From Methylobacteriaceae bacterium (lineage in GTDB: Bacteria > Pseudomonadota > Alphaproteobacteria > Rhizobiales > Beijerinckiaceae), in contig CANEZL010000013.1 of assembly GCA_947444195.1 (NCBI GenBank), positions 1 through 64,000 on the forward strand: 64,000 nucleotides of DNA, in the 5' to 3' direction. Both the position numbers and the translations under genes were made by a program. Below, in pieces: positions 8,053 through 16,938 of this stretch. The notes under the pieces were generated by a model, which was not told the DNA's origin, did no database searches, and saw only the letters and a program-made list of their open reading frames with translations. How positions within the stretch are numbered: position 1 is the first letter of the stretch; each line of letters begins with the position of its first letter.

Positions 8053-9263
8053 CGACTCCCCGCTTCATCCAGATCCACTTCCTGGCCTCGTATCCGGGCG
8101 TGCTCCTCAACCGCGACGATGCGGGGCTGGCCAAGCGCCTGCCCTTCGGCGGCGCCACCCGCACGCGGATCTCCTCGCAATGCCTCAAGCGCCACTGGCG
8201 CATGACCGAGGATGCCCGCGGCCTGCACCGGCTCGCCGAGGAGGTCGGCCTCGAGGCCGAGCGCTCCAAGGTCGCGATCGAGGAGGCGGTGACCGGCCCG
8301 CTGCGGGGCCGGGCCGACGAGACGGTGCTGAACGCCGTCGAGAAGGTGTTCGTCGAGAAGGTCTACGGCGGCAAGGCCGGCGACAAGAAGTCCCGCCAGG
8401 CGCTGCTGCTCGGCCGCCCCGAGCTCGCCTACCTCGCCGAGAACGCCGCCCGCATCGCCCGGGAGGCAGGGGACGCCAAGGCCGCGGAGGCCGCAGCCCA
8501 GGCCTTCTTCAAGGACGGCGACGGGCGCGCGAACCTCAAGCAGCTGCGCGAGCAGAACCACCTGGCGCCCGGCCTCGAGAGCGCCCTGTTCGGCCGCATG
8601 GTGACCTCGGACGTGCGCGCCAACACCGATGCGGCGATCCACGTCGCCCACGCCTTCACGGTCCACGACGAGCAGCCCGAGCTCGACTACTTCACGGTGG
8701 TCGACGACCTCGCCAGGCGCGAGGATGCGGGGGCCGCCGGCGTGTTCGACACCGAGCTGACCTCGGGGCTCTATTACGGATACGTCGTGGTCGACGTGCC
8801 GCTCCTGGTCTCGAATCTCACGGGCTGCACGCGCAAGGCCTGGGCCGACCTCGATCCGGAGGCGCGCGACCTTGCTGGACGCGCGGTCGAGAACCTGGTC
8901 CACCTCGTCGCCACCGTCAGCCCCGGGGCCAAGCGCGGCTCGACCGCGCCCTATGCTTACGCCGACCTCGTGCTGGTCGAGGCCGGCGAGCGCCAGCCGC
9001 GCACGCTTGCCAACGCGTTCCGCGATCCGGTCCAGCCGCCGCGGGACCGCCGGGCGCTGGAGGCGGGCGCGACGCTGGCGGGGGAGACCGCACGGGCGAT
9101 CGTCCGGGAGATCGAGGGGCTCGACGGGATGTTCGGCCCGCACGAGACCCGGATGCAGGCCGCCCGCGGCGCGGCGCGGCTTCCCGGGGTCGACGCGCTG
9201 ACCCTGCCCGACCTCGCCACCCGTGCCGGCGCCATGGTGCGCCGGGCGCTGATCGCGGGGTAG
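8049..9263 (+). CDS. casC: Cascade backbone protein Cas7e/CasC
   Basis: A 404-residue protein that polymerises along the crRNA as the Cascade backbone. The N-terminus FIQIHFLASYPGVLLNRDD, then GGATRTRISSQCLKRHW, is the hallmark of Cas7e. It starts at GTG 8049, overlapping the casB stop by four bases, and ends in TAG. The complete frame and ordinary length suggest it is functional. Confidence 0.93.
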   Translation: MTTPRFIQIHFLASYPGVLLNRDDAGLAKRLPFGGATRTRISSQCLKRHWRMTEDARGLHRLAEEVGLEAERSKVAIEEAVTGPLRGRADETVLNAVEKVFVEKVYGGKAGDKKSRQALLLGRPELAYLAENAARIAREAGDAKAAEAAAQAFFKDGDGRANLKQLREQNHLAPGLESALFGRMVTSDVRANTDAAIHVAHAFTVHDEQPELDYFTVVDDLARREDAGAAGVFDTELTSGLYYGYVVVDVPLLVSNLTGCTRKAWADLDPEARDLAGRAVENLVHLVATVSPGAKRGSTAPYAYADLVLVEAGERQPRTLANAFRDPVQPPRDRRALEAGATLAGETARAIVREIEGLDGMFGPHETRMQAARGAARLPGVDALTLPDLATRAGAMVRRALIAG

Positions 9264-9268
9264 GCCCC

Positions 9269-10069
9269 GTGCCGGATCATCTCGTCCTCCTCCTCGACGC
9301 GCCGCTCTGCGCCTTCGGCGGTGAGATCATCGACGCCTACGGGGTCGTGCGCAACTTCCCCGGCCGCTCGACCGTCACCGGGCTCCTCGCCAACGCGCTC
9401 GGCTACGACCGGGCCGACGGCGCCCTCCTCGACCGGCTTCAGGCTCGCTTGGTCCTGGGCTCCGCCCGGGTAGCGGAGGGCCGGCGGGTGCGCGACTTCC
9501 AGACCGCCCGCCTCGGCGCCGGCGACCGGGGCTGGACCACGCGCGGTCGCCCCGAGGGCCGCAGCGGCGGGGCGGCGACCTACGACTCGCCCCACATCCG
9601 CTATCGCGACGCCGACGCGGACGCGCTGGTGCTCGTCGCCTTCCACCTCGACCCCCCCGAGGAGAGCCCGACCCTGGCCGAGGTCGAGGGCGCCCTCGAC
9701 CGGCCGGAACGGCCGCTCTTCGTCGGGCGCAAGCCCTGCCTGCCCTCGCGGCCGCTCGTGGCCGGGCGCGTCGCGGCCGACGACGTCCGCACCGCCCTCG
9801 AACGCGGCCTCGCAACCTGCGCCGCCGGCGAGGGACGGTTTCGCCTGCATCCCTCGCGTGCCCGGCGCGAGCCCGACGGCTGGCCCCGCTCCGAGCGTCG
9901 GGTGCGCGCGCAATGGCCCGCCGGTTTGGGGCATGCCGACCGGGAGCGCGAGCGCCGCATGGAGATCTGCGACGAGCGCGACTGGGTGGTGGGCGTGCAT
10001 GGCGGCGCGCGCGGGGTGATCGAGGGCCGGCTGTCCCTTCCGGCCCGGTCCGGCGGAGACGTGCCGTGA
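9269..10069 (+). CDS. casD: Cascade subunit Cas5e/CasD
   Basis: A 266-residue RAMP protein that caps the 5' handle of the crRNA. Typical features are the start region APLCAFGGEIIDAYGVVRNF, the helix STVTGLLANALG and the motif FVGRKPCLPSRPL. The GTG at 9269 lies five bases after cas7e. A longer frame reaches back to 8180 inside cas7e and is not real. Its partner RNA here would carry the handle AUCGACCC from the array repeats, or AUCGACCG from the mini-CRISPR. Confidence 0.92.
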   Translation: MPDHLVLLLDAPLCAFGGEIIDAYGVVRNFPGRSTVTGLLANALGYDRADGALLDRLQARLVLGSARVAEGRRVRDFQTARLGAGDRGWTTRGRPEGRSGGAATYDSPHIRYRDADADALVLVAFHLDPPEESPTLAEVEGALDRPERPLFVGRKPCLPSRPLVAGRVAADDVRTALERGLATCAAGEGRFRLHPSRARREPDGWPRSERRVRAQWPAGLGHADRERERRMEICDERDWVVGVHGGARGVIEGRLSLPARSGGDVP

Positions 10070-10896
10070 GCGGCACGACCCTGCACCTCGTGCGCACCGC
10101 CGTCGCGCCCGCGGCGTTGCGGGCCTTCGCGGCGTATCAGGGTGTCCTCGACGACGATCTCGGCTACGCGCTGCACCTCGCCCTGCGGCGGCGCTTCGGG
10201 GCGGCGGCCCCGCAGCCCTGGCGCCTGATGCCGGGCCGCGACGGCGGGCCGGAGATGCTGCTCGGCTACACGCAGGATCCCGACGCCCTGCGGTCCGCGG
10301 ATCCGCGCGCGATCGCGCAACCCGAGGCGCCGCCGGACTGGGAGGCCGACTGGCGCGGCAACGACGATGCCGAGAGCGCCCTCGCGGCGCTCTTCCCGCA
10401 TCCCTTCGAGGCCAAGGCGATGCCGCGCGCCTTCGCCCGGGGCGCGGCTTACGGCTTCGGCTTACGGATGCGGCCGGTGGTGCGCTACGGCCCGCGCGCC
10501 GCCGAGGCCCGGTCGGCGGCGGACCGACGGGGCGGCCAGGAGCGGGACGCCTTCCTGGCGGCGCTCGAGCGGCGCGACCTCGCCGGCGGCAACGAGGAGA
10601 GCGATTCGCTGGACCGCGAGCCGATCTACCACGCCTGGCTGGAGCGTCACCTGGGCACGGCGGCGGCCCTCTCCGCCTTCCGCCTGGTGGCGCATCGGCG
10701 CATCCGCACCGTGCGGTCGGTCCCGCCGGACGCCGCGTCCCGCCTCCGGCCCGGCTTCGCCGGGCCCGAGACCGTGGTGGACGGGGAGCTGACGGTGGCG
10801 GATCCGGCGGCCTTCGCCGCCCTGCTGGCACGCGGGGTGGGGCGGCACGGCGCGTTCGGTTTCGGCATGCTGCTGCTGCGGCCGGCGGGGAGGTAG
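10066..10896 (+). CDS. casE: crRNA-processing endoribonuclease Cas6e/CasE
   Basis: A 276-residue protein that cuts each repeat at the base of its stem-loop and stays bound to the 3' hairpin. The C-terminal glycine-rich loop GVGRHGAFGFGMLLLRP is diagnostic of Cas6e. GTG 10066 overlaps the cas5e stop by four bases. The predicted stem in the array repeats (CCCCGC/GCGGGG) is also present exactly in the second pseudo-repeat at 5675-5703. The frame is intact. Confidence 0.92.
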   Translation: MSGTTLHLVRTAVAPAALRAFAAYQGVLDDDLGYALHLALRRRFGAAAPQPWRLMPGRDGGPEMLLGYTQDPDALRSADPRAIAQPEAPPDWEADWRGNDDAESALAALFPHPFEAKAMPRAFARGAAYGFGLRMRPVVRYGPRAAEARSAADRRGGQERDAFLAALERRDLAGGNEESDSLDREPIYHAWLERHLGTAAALSAFRLVAHRRIRTVRSVPPDAASRLRPGFAGPETVVDGELTVADPAAFAALLARGVGRHGAFGFGMLLLRPAGR

Positions 10897-10900
10897 CGCC

Positions 10901-11838
10901 ATGCTGCCGGGCCGCCTCGGCCTCGACACGGCCCGCGTCCCTCACGGCGACCGGCACGGCCTCCTCTGGCTCGACCGCGGCCGCCTGGAGGTGGAGGACG
11001 GCTGCCTGCGCTTCGTCACCCGGGCCGGGCCCGAGGGGCGCGCGACCCTCGCACCGGGCGACTATCAGATCCCGCACCAGTCGGTCTCGGCCGTGCTGCT
11101 CGGCCCGGGCTCCTCGGTGACCCACGACGCCCTCCGGCTCCTCGCCCGCCACGGTTGCGCCCTGTGCGCCATCGGCGAGGACGGCGTGCGGCTCTACACG
11201 GCGCCGCCGCTCCTGCCCGACACCTCCGCCCTGGCCCGGCGCCAGGTCGAGCTCTGGGCGGTGAAGGCGACCCGCATGGAGGTGGCGCGGCGGGGATGTA
11301 CGCCCTGCGCTTCGGCGAGATCGTGCGGACCCGCGACATCGCGGTCCTGCGCGGCATGGAGGGCGGGCGCATCAAGCGTGCCTACGAACTCGCCGCCGGG
11401 CGCTTCGGCGTGCCCTGGCGCGGACGCCGCTACGACCGGGCGGATCCGGACGGCGCGGACCTGCCCAACTAGGCCCTCAACCACGCGGCGGTGACGATGC
11501 AGGCCGCCGCCGCCATCGCGGTGGCCGCCACCGGCACGATCCCGCAGCTCGGCTTCATCCACGAGGATTCCGGGCAGAGCTTCGTCCTCGACATCGCCGA
11601 CGTGCGGCGCCACGACGTCGTCCTCGACATCGCCTTCGGGGCGGCCCAGGAGTCGATCAAGCAGGCCGGCAAACGCCCGGAGAGCATCGACCGGCTGGTG
11701 CGCCGCAGGGCGGCCGAGCTGTTTCGCCGGCGCGAGGTCGTCCCGGGTCTGATCGACGTGATCAAGTCCGTCCTGGCGCCGTGGGAGCCGGAGGACGACG
11801 CCGGGGCCGGTCCGACGACCGCCCCCGAGCCGACGTGA
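10901..11838 (+). pseudogene. cas1: cas1 (type I-E integrase), broken by a frameshift and a nonsense codon
   Basis: The first 131 codons, from ATG 10901 with GGGGAGG upstream, are good Cas1. Near 11293-11303 (CGGCGGGGATG) the frame shifts, by loss of one base or gain of two, and the protein resumes in another frame at MYALRFGEIV. That frame is then stopped by TAG at 11470-11472 in LPN-stop-ALNHA, where CAG (Gln) would be expected. Beyond it GFIHEDSG and FVLDIAD continue to 11838. The catalytic Glu (RGMEGG), His and two Asp are still encoded, but no single frame contains them all. Spacer acquisition by this locus alone should be lost. Confidence 0.88.
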
Positions 11839-11857
11839 GCGGGACGAGGGGAGAGAC

Positions 11858-12211
11858 ATGCCGCTCTGCGTGGTCGTCACCCGCGATGTCGAGGACCGCT
11901 ACAGAGGGTTCCTCGGATCGGTCATGCTGGAGCTGGCTCCCGGCGTCTACGCCTACCCGCGCATGAGCGCGGGCGTGCGCGACCGCGTCTGGACCGTGCT
12001 GTCGGACTGGTACGGCCAGCTCGGGCGTGGCAGCATCGTGATGACCTGGGCGGACACGGCCGCGGCCGGCGCACTCGGCGTTCGCACGCTCGGTTCGCCG
12101 CCCAAGGAGGTGGTCGCCCATGAGGGCGTCCTTCTCACCCGCCGTACGCTGCATGGCGGAGCGGGGCCGCCGGTACTCGCTCAGGAGGCGAGCTCTTTGA
12201 TAAGTGAATAA
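11858..12211 (+). CDS. cas2: CRISPR-associated Cas2 (type I-E form)
   Basis: A 117-residue protein, somewhat longer than I expect for Cas2e. The motifs CVVVTRDVEDRYRGFLGSVM, LAPGVYAYPRMS and GIRTLG-like GVRTLGSPPKEVV identify the type I-E subfamily. It normally forms the Cas1-Cas2 integration complex, so with cas1 broken it has no local partner. GAGGGGAGAG precedes the ATG. The last 20 or so codons have no Cas2 look and run into AT-rich leader-like sequence, ending 22 bases before the first repeat. Confidence 0.9.
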   Translation: MPLCVVVTRDVEDRYRGFLGSVMLELAPGVYAYPRMSAGVRDRVWTVLSDWYGQLGRGSIVMTWADTAAAGALGVRTLGSPPKEVVAHEGVLLTRRTLHGGAGPPVLAQEASSLISE

Positions 12212-12233
12212 TGTCAGTATATTGACTGGCAGG
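12186..12233 (+). promoter_or_regulatory. Short AT-rich CRISPR leader, overlapping the end of cas2
   Basis: AT-rich sequence begins within the last cas2 codons (CTCTTTGATAAGTGAATAAT) and reaches the first repeat at 12234. Only 22 bases are strictly intergenic. The side next to cas2 is the expected leader end for a type I-E array. I cannot place a convincing -35/-10 pair or IHF site, so the promoter for the array is uncertain. Confidence 0.45.
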
Positions 12234-12811
12234 GGCTCCCCCGCATCCGCGGGGATCGACCCTCGACTGCGGTCCCGGCCGGATAGGCCGCGCGGGCTCC
12301 CCCGCATCCGCGGGGATCGACCCGGCCCGCGCCCCGGCGCCTCCAGCCCCCGTGCGGCTCCCCCGCATCCGCGGGGATCGACCCGCGATGGTGACGGCGA
12401 TCGATGGGCGCACCCGGGCTCCCCCGCATCCGCGGGGATCGACCCCCGCCGTTCAGCCGACAGCAGGACGTGCGCCAGGCTCCCCCGCATCCGCGGGGAT
12501 CGACCCTCCGGCGCGCACCAGCACGGGCTCGCGATCCAGGCTCCCCCGCATCCGCCGGGATCGACCCCCGCCCCAGGGCGGGGCGGCCCCCGACTATCAG
12601 GCTCCCCCGCATCCGCGGGGATCGACCCTGGCGGCCGCGGCGGGCGATCCGGTCGACCTCGGCTCCCCCGCATCCGCGGGGATCGACCCGAGGAAACGAG
12701 CACGCTGGAGTCGATGCTGAAGGCTCCCCCGCATCCGCGGGGATCGACCCAGGATCCAATCGAAGGTGCCGGGCGCCGCGTGGGCTCCCCCGCATCCGCG
12801 GGGATCGACCC
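12234..12811 (+). CRISPR. Type I-E CRISPR array, 10 repeats and 9 spacers
   Basis: Ten 29-nt repeats start at 12234, 12295, 12356, 12417, 12478, 12539, 12600, 12661, 12722 and 12783, a strict 61-nt period with nine 32-nt spacers. Each repeat begins GGCTCCCCCGCATCC and ends with handle ATCGACCC; the stem is CCCCGC/GCGGGG with loop ATCC. Nine repeats are identical. The sixth has one G-to-C change at 12556 that breaks a stem pair. The strand and side match the upstream cas operon. The last repeat is intact, and IS remnants begin about 70 bases beyond it. Long frames across the array are repeat artefacts. Confidence 0.98.
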
Positions 12812-12882
12812 CGGCCGGCGCGCCGATGTTTGATCCCTGGGCTTGATGGTGCCGACTTCACGCCTGCGTGGAGGGACGCGCC

Positions 12883-13113
12883 ACGGGCCAGGTTCCTCAC
12901 GGCCGCGCCACCACGACGGAGGCGGTCCGTCGCGCGATCCAGCACGGTCAAGCGAGCCCGAGGGCGCTGGCCAAACGCTGCGGCATCGATCCGAAGACCG
13001 TGGCCAAGTGGCGGGCGCGCAGCTCGGTCGACGATCGGCGCATCGGGCCGAAGGTGGTGCACGCGACCGTGCTGTCCGTCGAGGAGGACGCCGTCGTCGT
13101 CGCTTTCCGCCGC
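12883..13113 (+). mobile_element. IS481-family transposase, N-terminal remnant
   Basis: The frame encodes GQVPHGRATTTEAVRRAIQH, then a helix-turn-helix (ALAKRCGIDPKTVAKW) and TVLSVEEDAVVVAFRR, the first part of an IS481-type transposase. The expected ATG is ACG at 12883. Similarity stops abruptly at 13113, so the DDE catalytic domain is missing and the fragment is inert. Confidence 0.75.
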
Positions 13114-13288
13114 CTGCACCGCGGTCGCGGCAGGGGCGGCCGACAAGAGCGCCCCCGAACGCTCGGGCGGCGCCATTTCCGCACGTCTCGATTGGACCCC
13201 GACGTCGGAAGCCTCCGGATAGGCGAGCGCTTCCGCCGGGAGTTCGCGGGCCTCGGCCGGACGGGGCATGGCGAAGCGGGCATGGGCG

Positions 13289-13745
13289 AGACGCGGCGGA
13301 ACCGGGTCCGGCAAGCCGAGCGGGACCAGGGCCAGCGGGCGGAACCGACGACGTCCGCGCGCGAGCGGATCACGACGCTGGAGCGGGAGAACCGCGAGCG
13401 GCGGCAGGCCAACGAGATCCGGAGGAAGGCGTCGGCCCATCTTGCGATGGCGGAGCTCGACCGCCGGTCGCGGACATGATCGCCTTCATCGACGATCACC
13501 GGGATGCTCGGTCCCGGCATGCGATGTGACGGATCGAGCCTGACGCGTTCGGGCTGTTCGGTCCAGGCTTGGCAGATGAATGCGCAGGGTGGCGTTCGAG
13601 ACCTTCGCCGATGGGGCGGCCGAGCTGCCGCGCTTCATCGACGAGGTCCATAACGCTCGCCGCCTGCGCGTCGCGCTCGGTTATCCGAGCCCCGTGCAGT
13701 GCGAGGAGCGGCACGCCCGGCGGACGGTCAGAACCGCCGCCCGAT
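13289..13745 (+). mobile_element. IS3-family transposase remnants (OrfA end, OrfB start and OrfB end)
   Basis: Three pieces in order. 13289-13479 encodes an OrfA tail with a leucine-zipper-like segment (ITTLERENRERRQANEI, then AELDRRS). 13477-13520 gives an OrfB start (MIAFIDDHRD). 13586-13745 encodes the OrfB C-terminus (ELPRFIDEVHNARRLRVALGY, then CEERHARRTVRTAA). The pieces are in different frames and the OrfB core is deleted. It is a decayed copy, not a mobile element. Confidence 0.75.
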
Positions 13746-13900
13746 CCTACCCACCGTCAGGGGCCCGCTCCAGTTGCGCCGGTGGGCCGGGAACGCGCCG
13801 CCGGCGAGGTCGCGCACCAGCCCCTCGTTGATCGGCGTGCCGGCGAAGGCGAACTCGGCGATGTCCGTGGCCAGGGGCGGCTCGGAAGGGACCCCGCGCG
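13734..13900 (-). mobile_element. IS21-family IstB helper ATPase, fragment
   Basis: Read on the minus strand, this encodes DIAEFAFAGTPINEGLVRDL then AGGAFPAHRRN, matching the region just before the Walker A motif of IstB. The GGTGTGKTH-type loop that should follow is replaced by out-of-frame sequence. The fragment abuts and slightly overlaps the IS3 remnant on the other strand, so one element probably inserted into or recombined with the other. Confidence 0.65.
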
Positions 13901-14088
13901 ATCAGGATCGCATGGCGCATCCGTTCGAATAGCCGGAAGTCCGAAAATTCAACTCTGAATTGCATGGTTGTTGAAATATGCAACTTACTTCCGCGGAATC
14001 TGTCTGATTTCGGCGCGGAGTAAACAAAGTTTTAGTTTCGAGCGTGCATTTTGACAATCGCTAGAATACGCCCTTGAGATGTAGCCCC

Positions 14089-16242
14089 ATGATCAACACG
14101 TCCCGAATCGGGATCCGCCTGCCCGCAGCGACGATCGGCCTCGCGCTCGTAAGCGCCGCGGCCATGGGTGGATTCAGTTGGTCGTCCGCTCGGTCCGGCC
14201 TCATCGAGGCGGCAGGTTCGCGGCTCGAACTGGCAGCGGCGGCCCGGCGCGACGGCATCGAGCTGGTAGCGGACCGCATGCAGGCGGACTTCCTGGCCGC
14301 GGCCGGACACCCCCAGATCGTCTCGAACTTCCCCGATCTCATCGAGAACCTCGATCCGTCCAAGCCCGACTTCACCGGCATCGTCGAGGCTTTCCGATCG
14401 CCCGCAACCGTCGAGGCACGGATCGCCGTCGACAGCACGCCGGCGACCGCGATGTACGGGCGGCGACACGCCAAGGTGCAGGAGGTGGCCCGCCGGATCG
14501 TGGCCGAGCCGGGTTACGCGGACCTGATCTTCCTCGATGAGAGCGGGCGCATCGTCTACACGACGACCAAGGGCGAAGACTTTGCCAAGTCTCTCGGTGA
14601 TCCGAACCTGAAGGGGACCGGCCTCGCCCGCCTCGTCGAACGCCTGAAGGGACAGGATCCGGCAGCGACCGCCTACGAGGATTTCGCCGCCTACCCGGTC
14701 GGCGCCGGCCCCTCGGCCTTCATCGGGCGCGCCATGACCAAGCGCGCCAACGTCGCCATGGGCACGGCCCAAGCCGCGGAGCGGATCGGCTTCGTCGCGT
14801 TGCGCGTCACCCCCGCGCTGTTCGATCGGACGCTGGCAAAGCGGACGGGGCTCGGTGAGACCGGTCAGATCCTGGCGGCGGGTGCGGACGGTCGCCTGCG
14901 CTCGAACCCACCCCTCAACCCCGAGGTGAAAGCCGGAGCGCCCGTCTCGGACCTTGGCTTCGGGACATCCCATCTCGTGGGGGGCAGCTTCACTTACTCG
15001 ACTACGGACGGCCCGCACATGGCAGCGAGCGCGACCGTGTCGGTGCTCGGCGCGCCCTGGACGGTCGTGGCCGAGCAGGCGGAGGGGGAGGCGATCGGTG
15101 CCGTGCAGAGCCTGTCGCGCACGCTGGCTCTGATCGCGCTGGCGATCCTCGTCGGTACGGCTGTCCTCGGGATGGTGATCGCCCGGTCGATCGTCGGGCC
15201 TCTCGATGCGCTCACCCGGGCGCTCAAGGCGCTGGCGGCCCGGCAGACGCTGGCGGAGGTTCCCGGCAGCCGGCGCGCCGACGAGATCGGCGACATCGCC
15301 AGAGCCGTGGTGACGATCCGCGACATGTCGCTGGAAGAGGCTGCCGAGCAGCTCAAGACTACGGAAGCCGCACGGCTGCGCGAGGAGCAGGCTCGCCGCA
15401 CCCTGCTGCGCGACCTTGCGAACCGGTTCGAGCACTCCGTCGGTGGCATCGTCGCGGGCGTCGCGCATGCGGTCGCAGGCTTGCAGGGCTCGGCTGCCAC
15501 GATGCAGAACGCGGTTGCCGGTACGGCGCAGCGTTCGACCAGCGTGGCCGGCGCGGCGCAGCAGACGGCCATCAACGTCAACGCGGTGGCGGCCGCGGCG
15601 GAGGAACTCGGCGCGACCGTCGAGGAAATCGGCCGCCAAGTGGAGCAGGCCGCAGGGATGTCGGCGTCTGCCGTGCAGGCAGCCTCGCGCACCGAGGAGA
15701 CGATGGCGGCCCTCGCTCAGGCGGCGACCCGGATCGGGGATGTCGTCGGCCTGGTCTCGAACATCGCGGGCCAGACCAACCTGCTGGCCCTCAATGCCAC
15801 GATCGAGGCGGCGCGCGCCGGCGAGGCCGGACGCGGCTTCGCGGTCGTTGCCGCCGAGGTGAAGGAACTGGCGAGCCAGACGACGCGTGCGACCGACGAG
15901 ATCGGCCAGCAGGTGGGTGCGATCCAGGCCGCGACCGCGGGCGCCGCTCAGGCGATCCAGGACATCGCCCGCCAGATCCAGTCCATGAGCGGCGTGACCA
16001 CGAACATCGCGGCCGCGATCGAGGAGCAGGGCGTGACGACGCAGGAGATCGTGCGCAGCATGGCACAAGCCTCGGCCGGCACCTCCGAGGTGACGACGAA
16101 CATCGCGGAGGTCGCGCAGGAGGCGGAGGGCGCCGGGCACGCCGCCCAGGCCGTCGCATCGGCAGCCGACGGCCTCGCAGGGCAGTCCAGCGCGCTGCGC
16201 GACGAGATGGAGCAGTTCCTCGCGAACGTCCGCGCAGCTTAG
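14089..16242 (+). CDS. Methyl-accepting chemotaxis protein
   Basis: A 717-residue receptor with an N-terminal membrane helix (about residues 8-28), a long periplasmic sensor region, a second helix near 345-368, a HAMP domain and a cytoplasmic signalling domain. The highly conserved hairpin tip includes [20 protein letters not shown] and [15 protein letters not shown]. It should relay ligand binding to CheA/CheW; the ligand is unknown. ATG 14089 is chosen over a TTG at 14074. It stands alone between mobile-element debris, with no che genes nearby, so it is probably an accessory receptor. Confidence 0.92.
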   Translation: MINTSRIGIRLPAATIGLALVSAAAMGGFSWSSARSGLIEAAGSRLELAAAARRDGIELVADRMQADFLAAAGHPQIVSNFPDLIENLDPSKPDFTGIVEAFRSPATVEARIAVDSTPATAMYGRRHAKVQEVARRIVAEPGYADLIFLDESGRIVYTTTKGEDFAKSLGDPNLKGTGLARLVERLKGQDPAATAYEDFAAYPVGAGPSAFIGRAMTKRANVAMGTAQAAERIGFVALRVTPALFDRTLAKRTGLGETGQILAAGADGRLRSNPPLNPEVKAGAPVSDLGFGTSHLVGGSFTYSTTDGPHMAASATVSVLGAPWTVVAEQAEGEAIGAVQSLSRTLALIALAILVGTAVLGMVIARSIVGPLDALTRALKALAARQTLAEVPGSRRADEIGDIARAVVTIRDMSLEEAAEQLKTTEAARLREEQARRTLLRDLANRFEHSVGGIVAGVAHAVAGLQGSAATMQNAVAGTAQRSTSVAGAAQQTAINVNAVAAAAEELGATVEEIGRQVEQAAGMSASAVQAASRTEETMAALAQAATRIGDVVGLVSNIAGQTNLLALNATIEAARAGEAGRGFAVVAAEVKELASQTTRATDEIGQQVGAIQAATAGAAQAIQDIARQIQSMSGVTTNIAAAIEEQGVTTQEIVRSMAQASAGTSEVTTNIAEVAQEAEGAGHAAQAVASAADGLAGQSSALRDEMEQFLANVRAA

Positions 16243-16366
16243 ACCAGACCGGGATTGGACCTACGGCAAGGATCCGCAGCTATGTGATCCGTGTCGCGCG
16301 CGATCTCGTCGGTGGCCGCGGCCCGGTAGTCTCCCGCCCTTCCTGATGATGGAAAGCTTTGCTTTG

Positions 16367-16467
16367 GAGCACGATGCGGAAAAGTGGAATCCGGTTTTCC
16401 GACATCATCGTGCGACCACGAAGAGATAGAGCATGCTGCTGTTTCCGTGAAAAAGCAGCATGCTCTA
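16367..16467 (+). repeat. 101-nt two-hairpin intergenic repeat, copy A
   Basis: Hairpin 1 has arms GCACGATG (16369-16376) and CATCGTGC (16406-16413), with inner arms CGGAAAA and TTTTCCG. Hairpin 2 is a perfect 14-bp inverted repeat, TAGAGCATGCTGCT at 16427-16440 and its complement at 16454-16467. Three relatives occur at 42332, 47377 and 55861. It lies in the 323-base gap between the chemoreceptor and an integrase remnant, where I see no gene. Confidence 0.85.
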
Positions 16468-16565
16468 GTCTGCTCGGGAGCAAAGCTTGCAAGCGGGCTT
16501 AGGGTGGGAGTGACCTTCTCTGGGGGGCGCCGGTTCCGAGCGCATTCCTCGACAGCCCGCTGCGC

Positions 16566-16838
16566 GTGCACCGGACGGGGCGGCCGCACGAGCGGCTCTG
16601 GGCGATCGCGCGAAGCGTCGCGTGGCGCCACGTCGGGGACGTGATGTGGGACGCCGGCGTCGTCGGTGTCGCGGCCTCGCCGAAGGGGCTGCGACACGGC
16701 TTCGGCATACGCGCGCTCTGCTCGGGTGTGCCGCTCAACCCGCTCCAGCGCTGGCTGGGGCACGCCGACATCGCCACCACGGCGATTCACGCCAATGTCG
16801 CCGGGCCGAGGAACGACATCGCGGCCCGCACGCGGTGA
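16566..16838 (+). pseudogene. Tyrosine recombinase/integrase, C-terminal remnant
   Basis: The frame ends with KGLRHGFGIRAL, LNPLQRWLGHADIATTAIHA and then NVAGPRNDIAARTR, which is the catalytic C-terminus of a phage-type integrase. The second Arg-His pair and the LGH motif are present, but the catalytic Tyr expected in IYAN is His (IHAN, a TAC-to-CAC change). No N-terminal or core domain is found upstream. It is a dead fragment marking a former mobile element. No attachment site was identified. Confidence 0.7.
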
Positions 16839-16938
16839 GCCGGCACGACGAGCATCGCGAAGGTCACGCGCCGTCGGGGACCTTCGCGTACTGTGGTACC
16901 GATACCGCTCGGCTGAAGGTGAGCATCTCGGCCGAGGC

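Noticed and set aside
12204..12833. Long open frames on both strands across the array, with repeating peptides such as GSPASAGIDP or RGSIPADAGEP
   Set aside because: They are translations of the CRISPR repeats; 61-nt periodicity cycles the frames, and no start site or family supports them.
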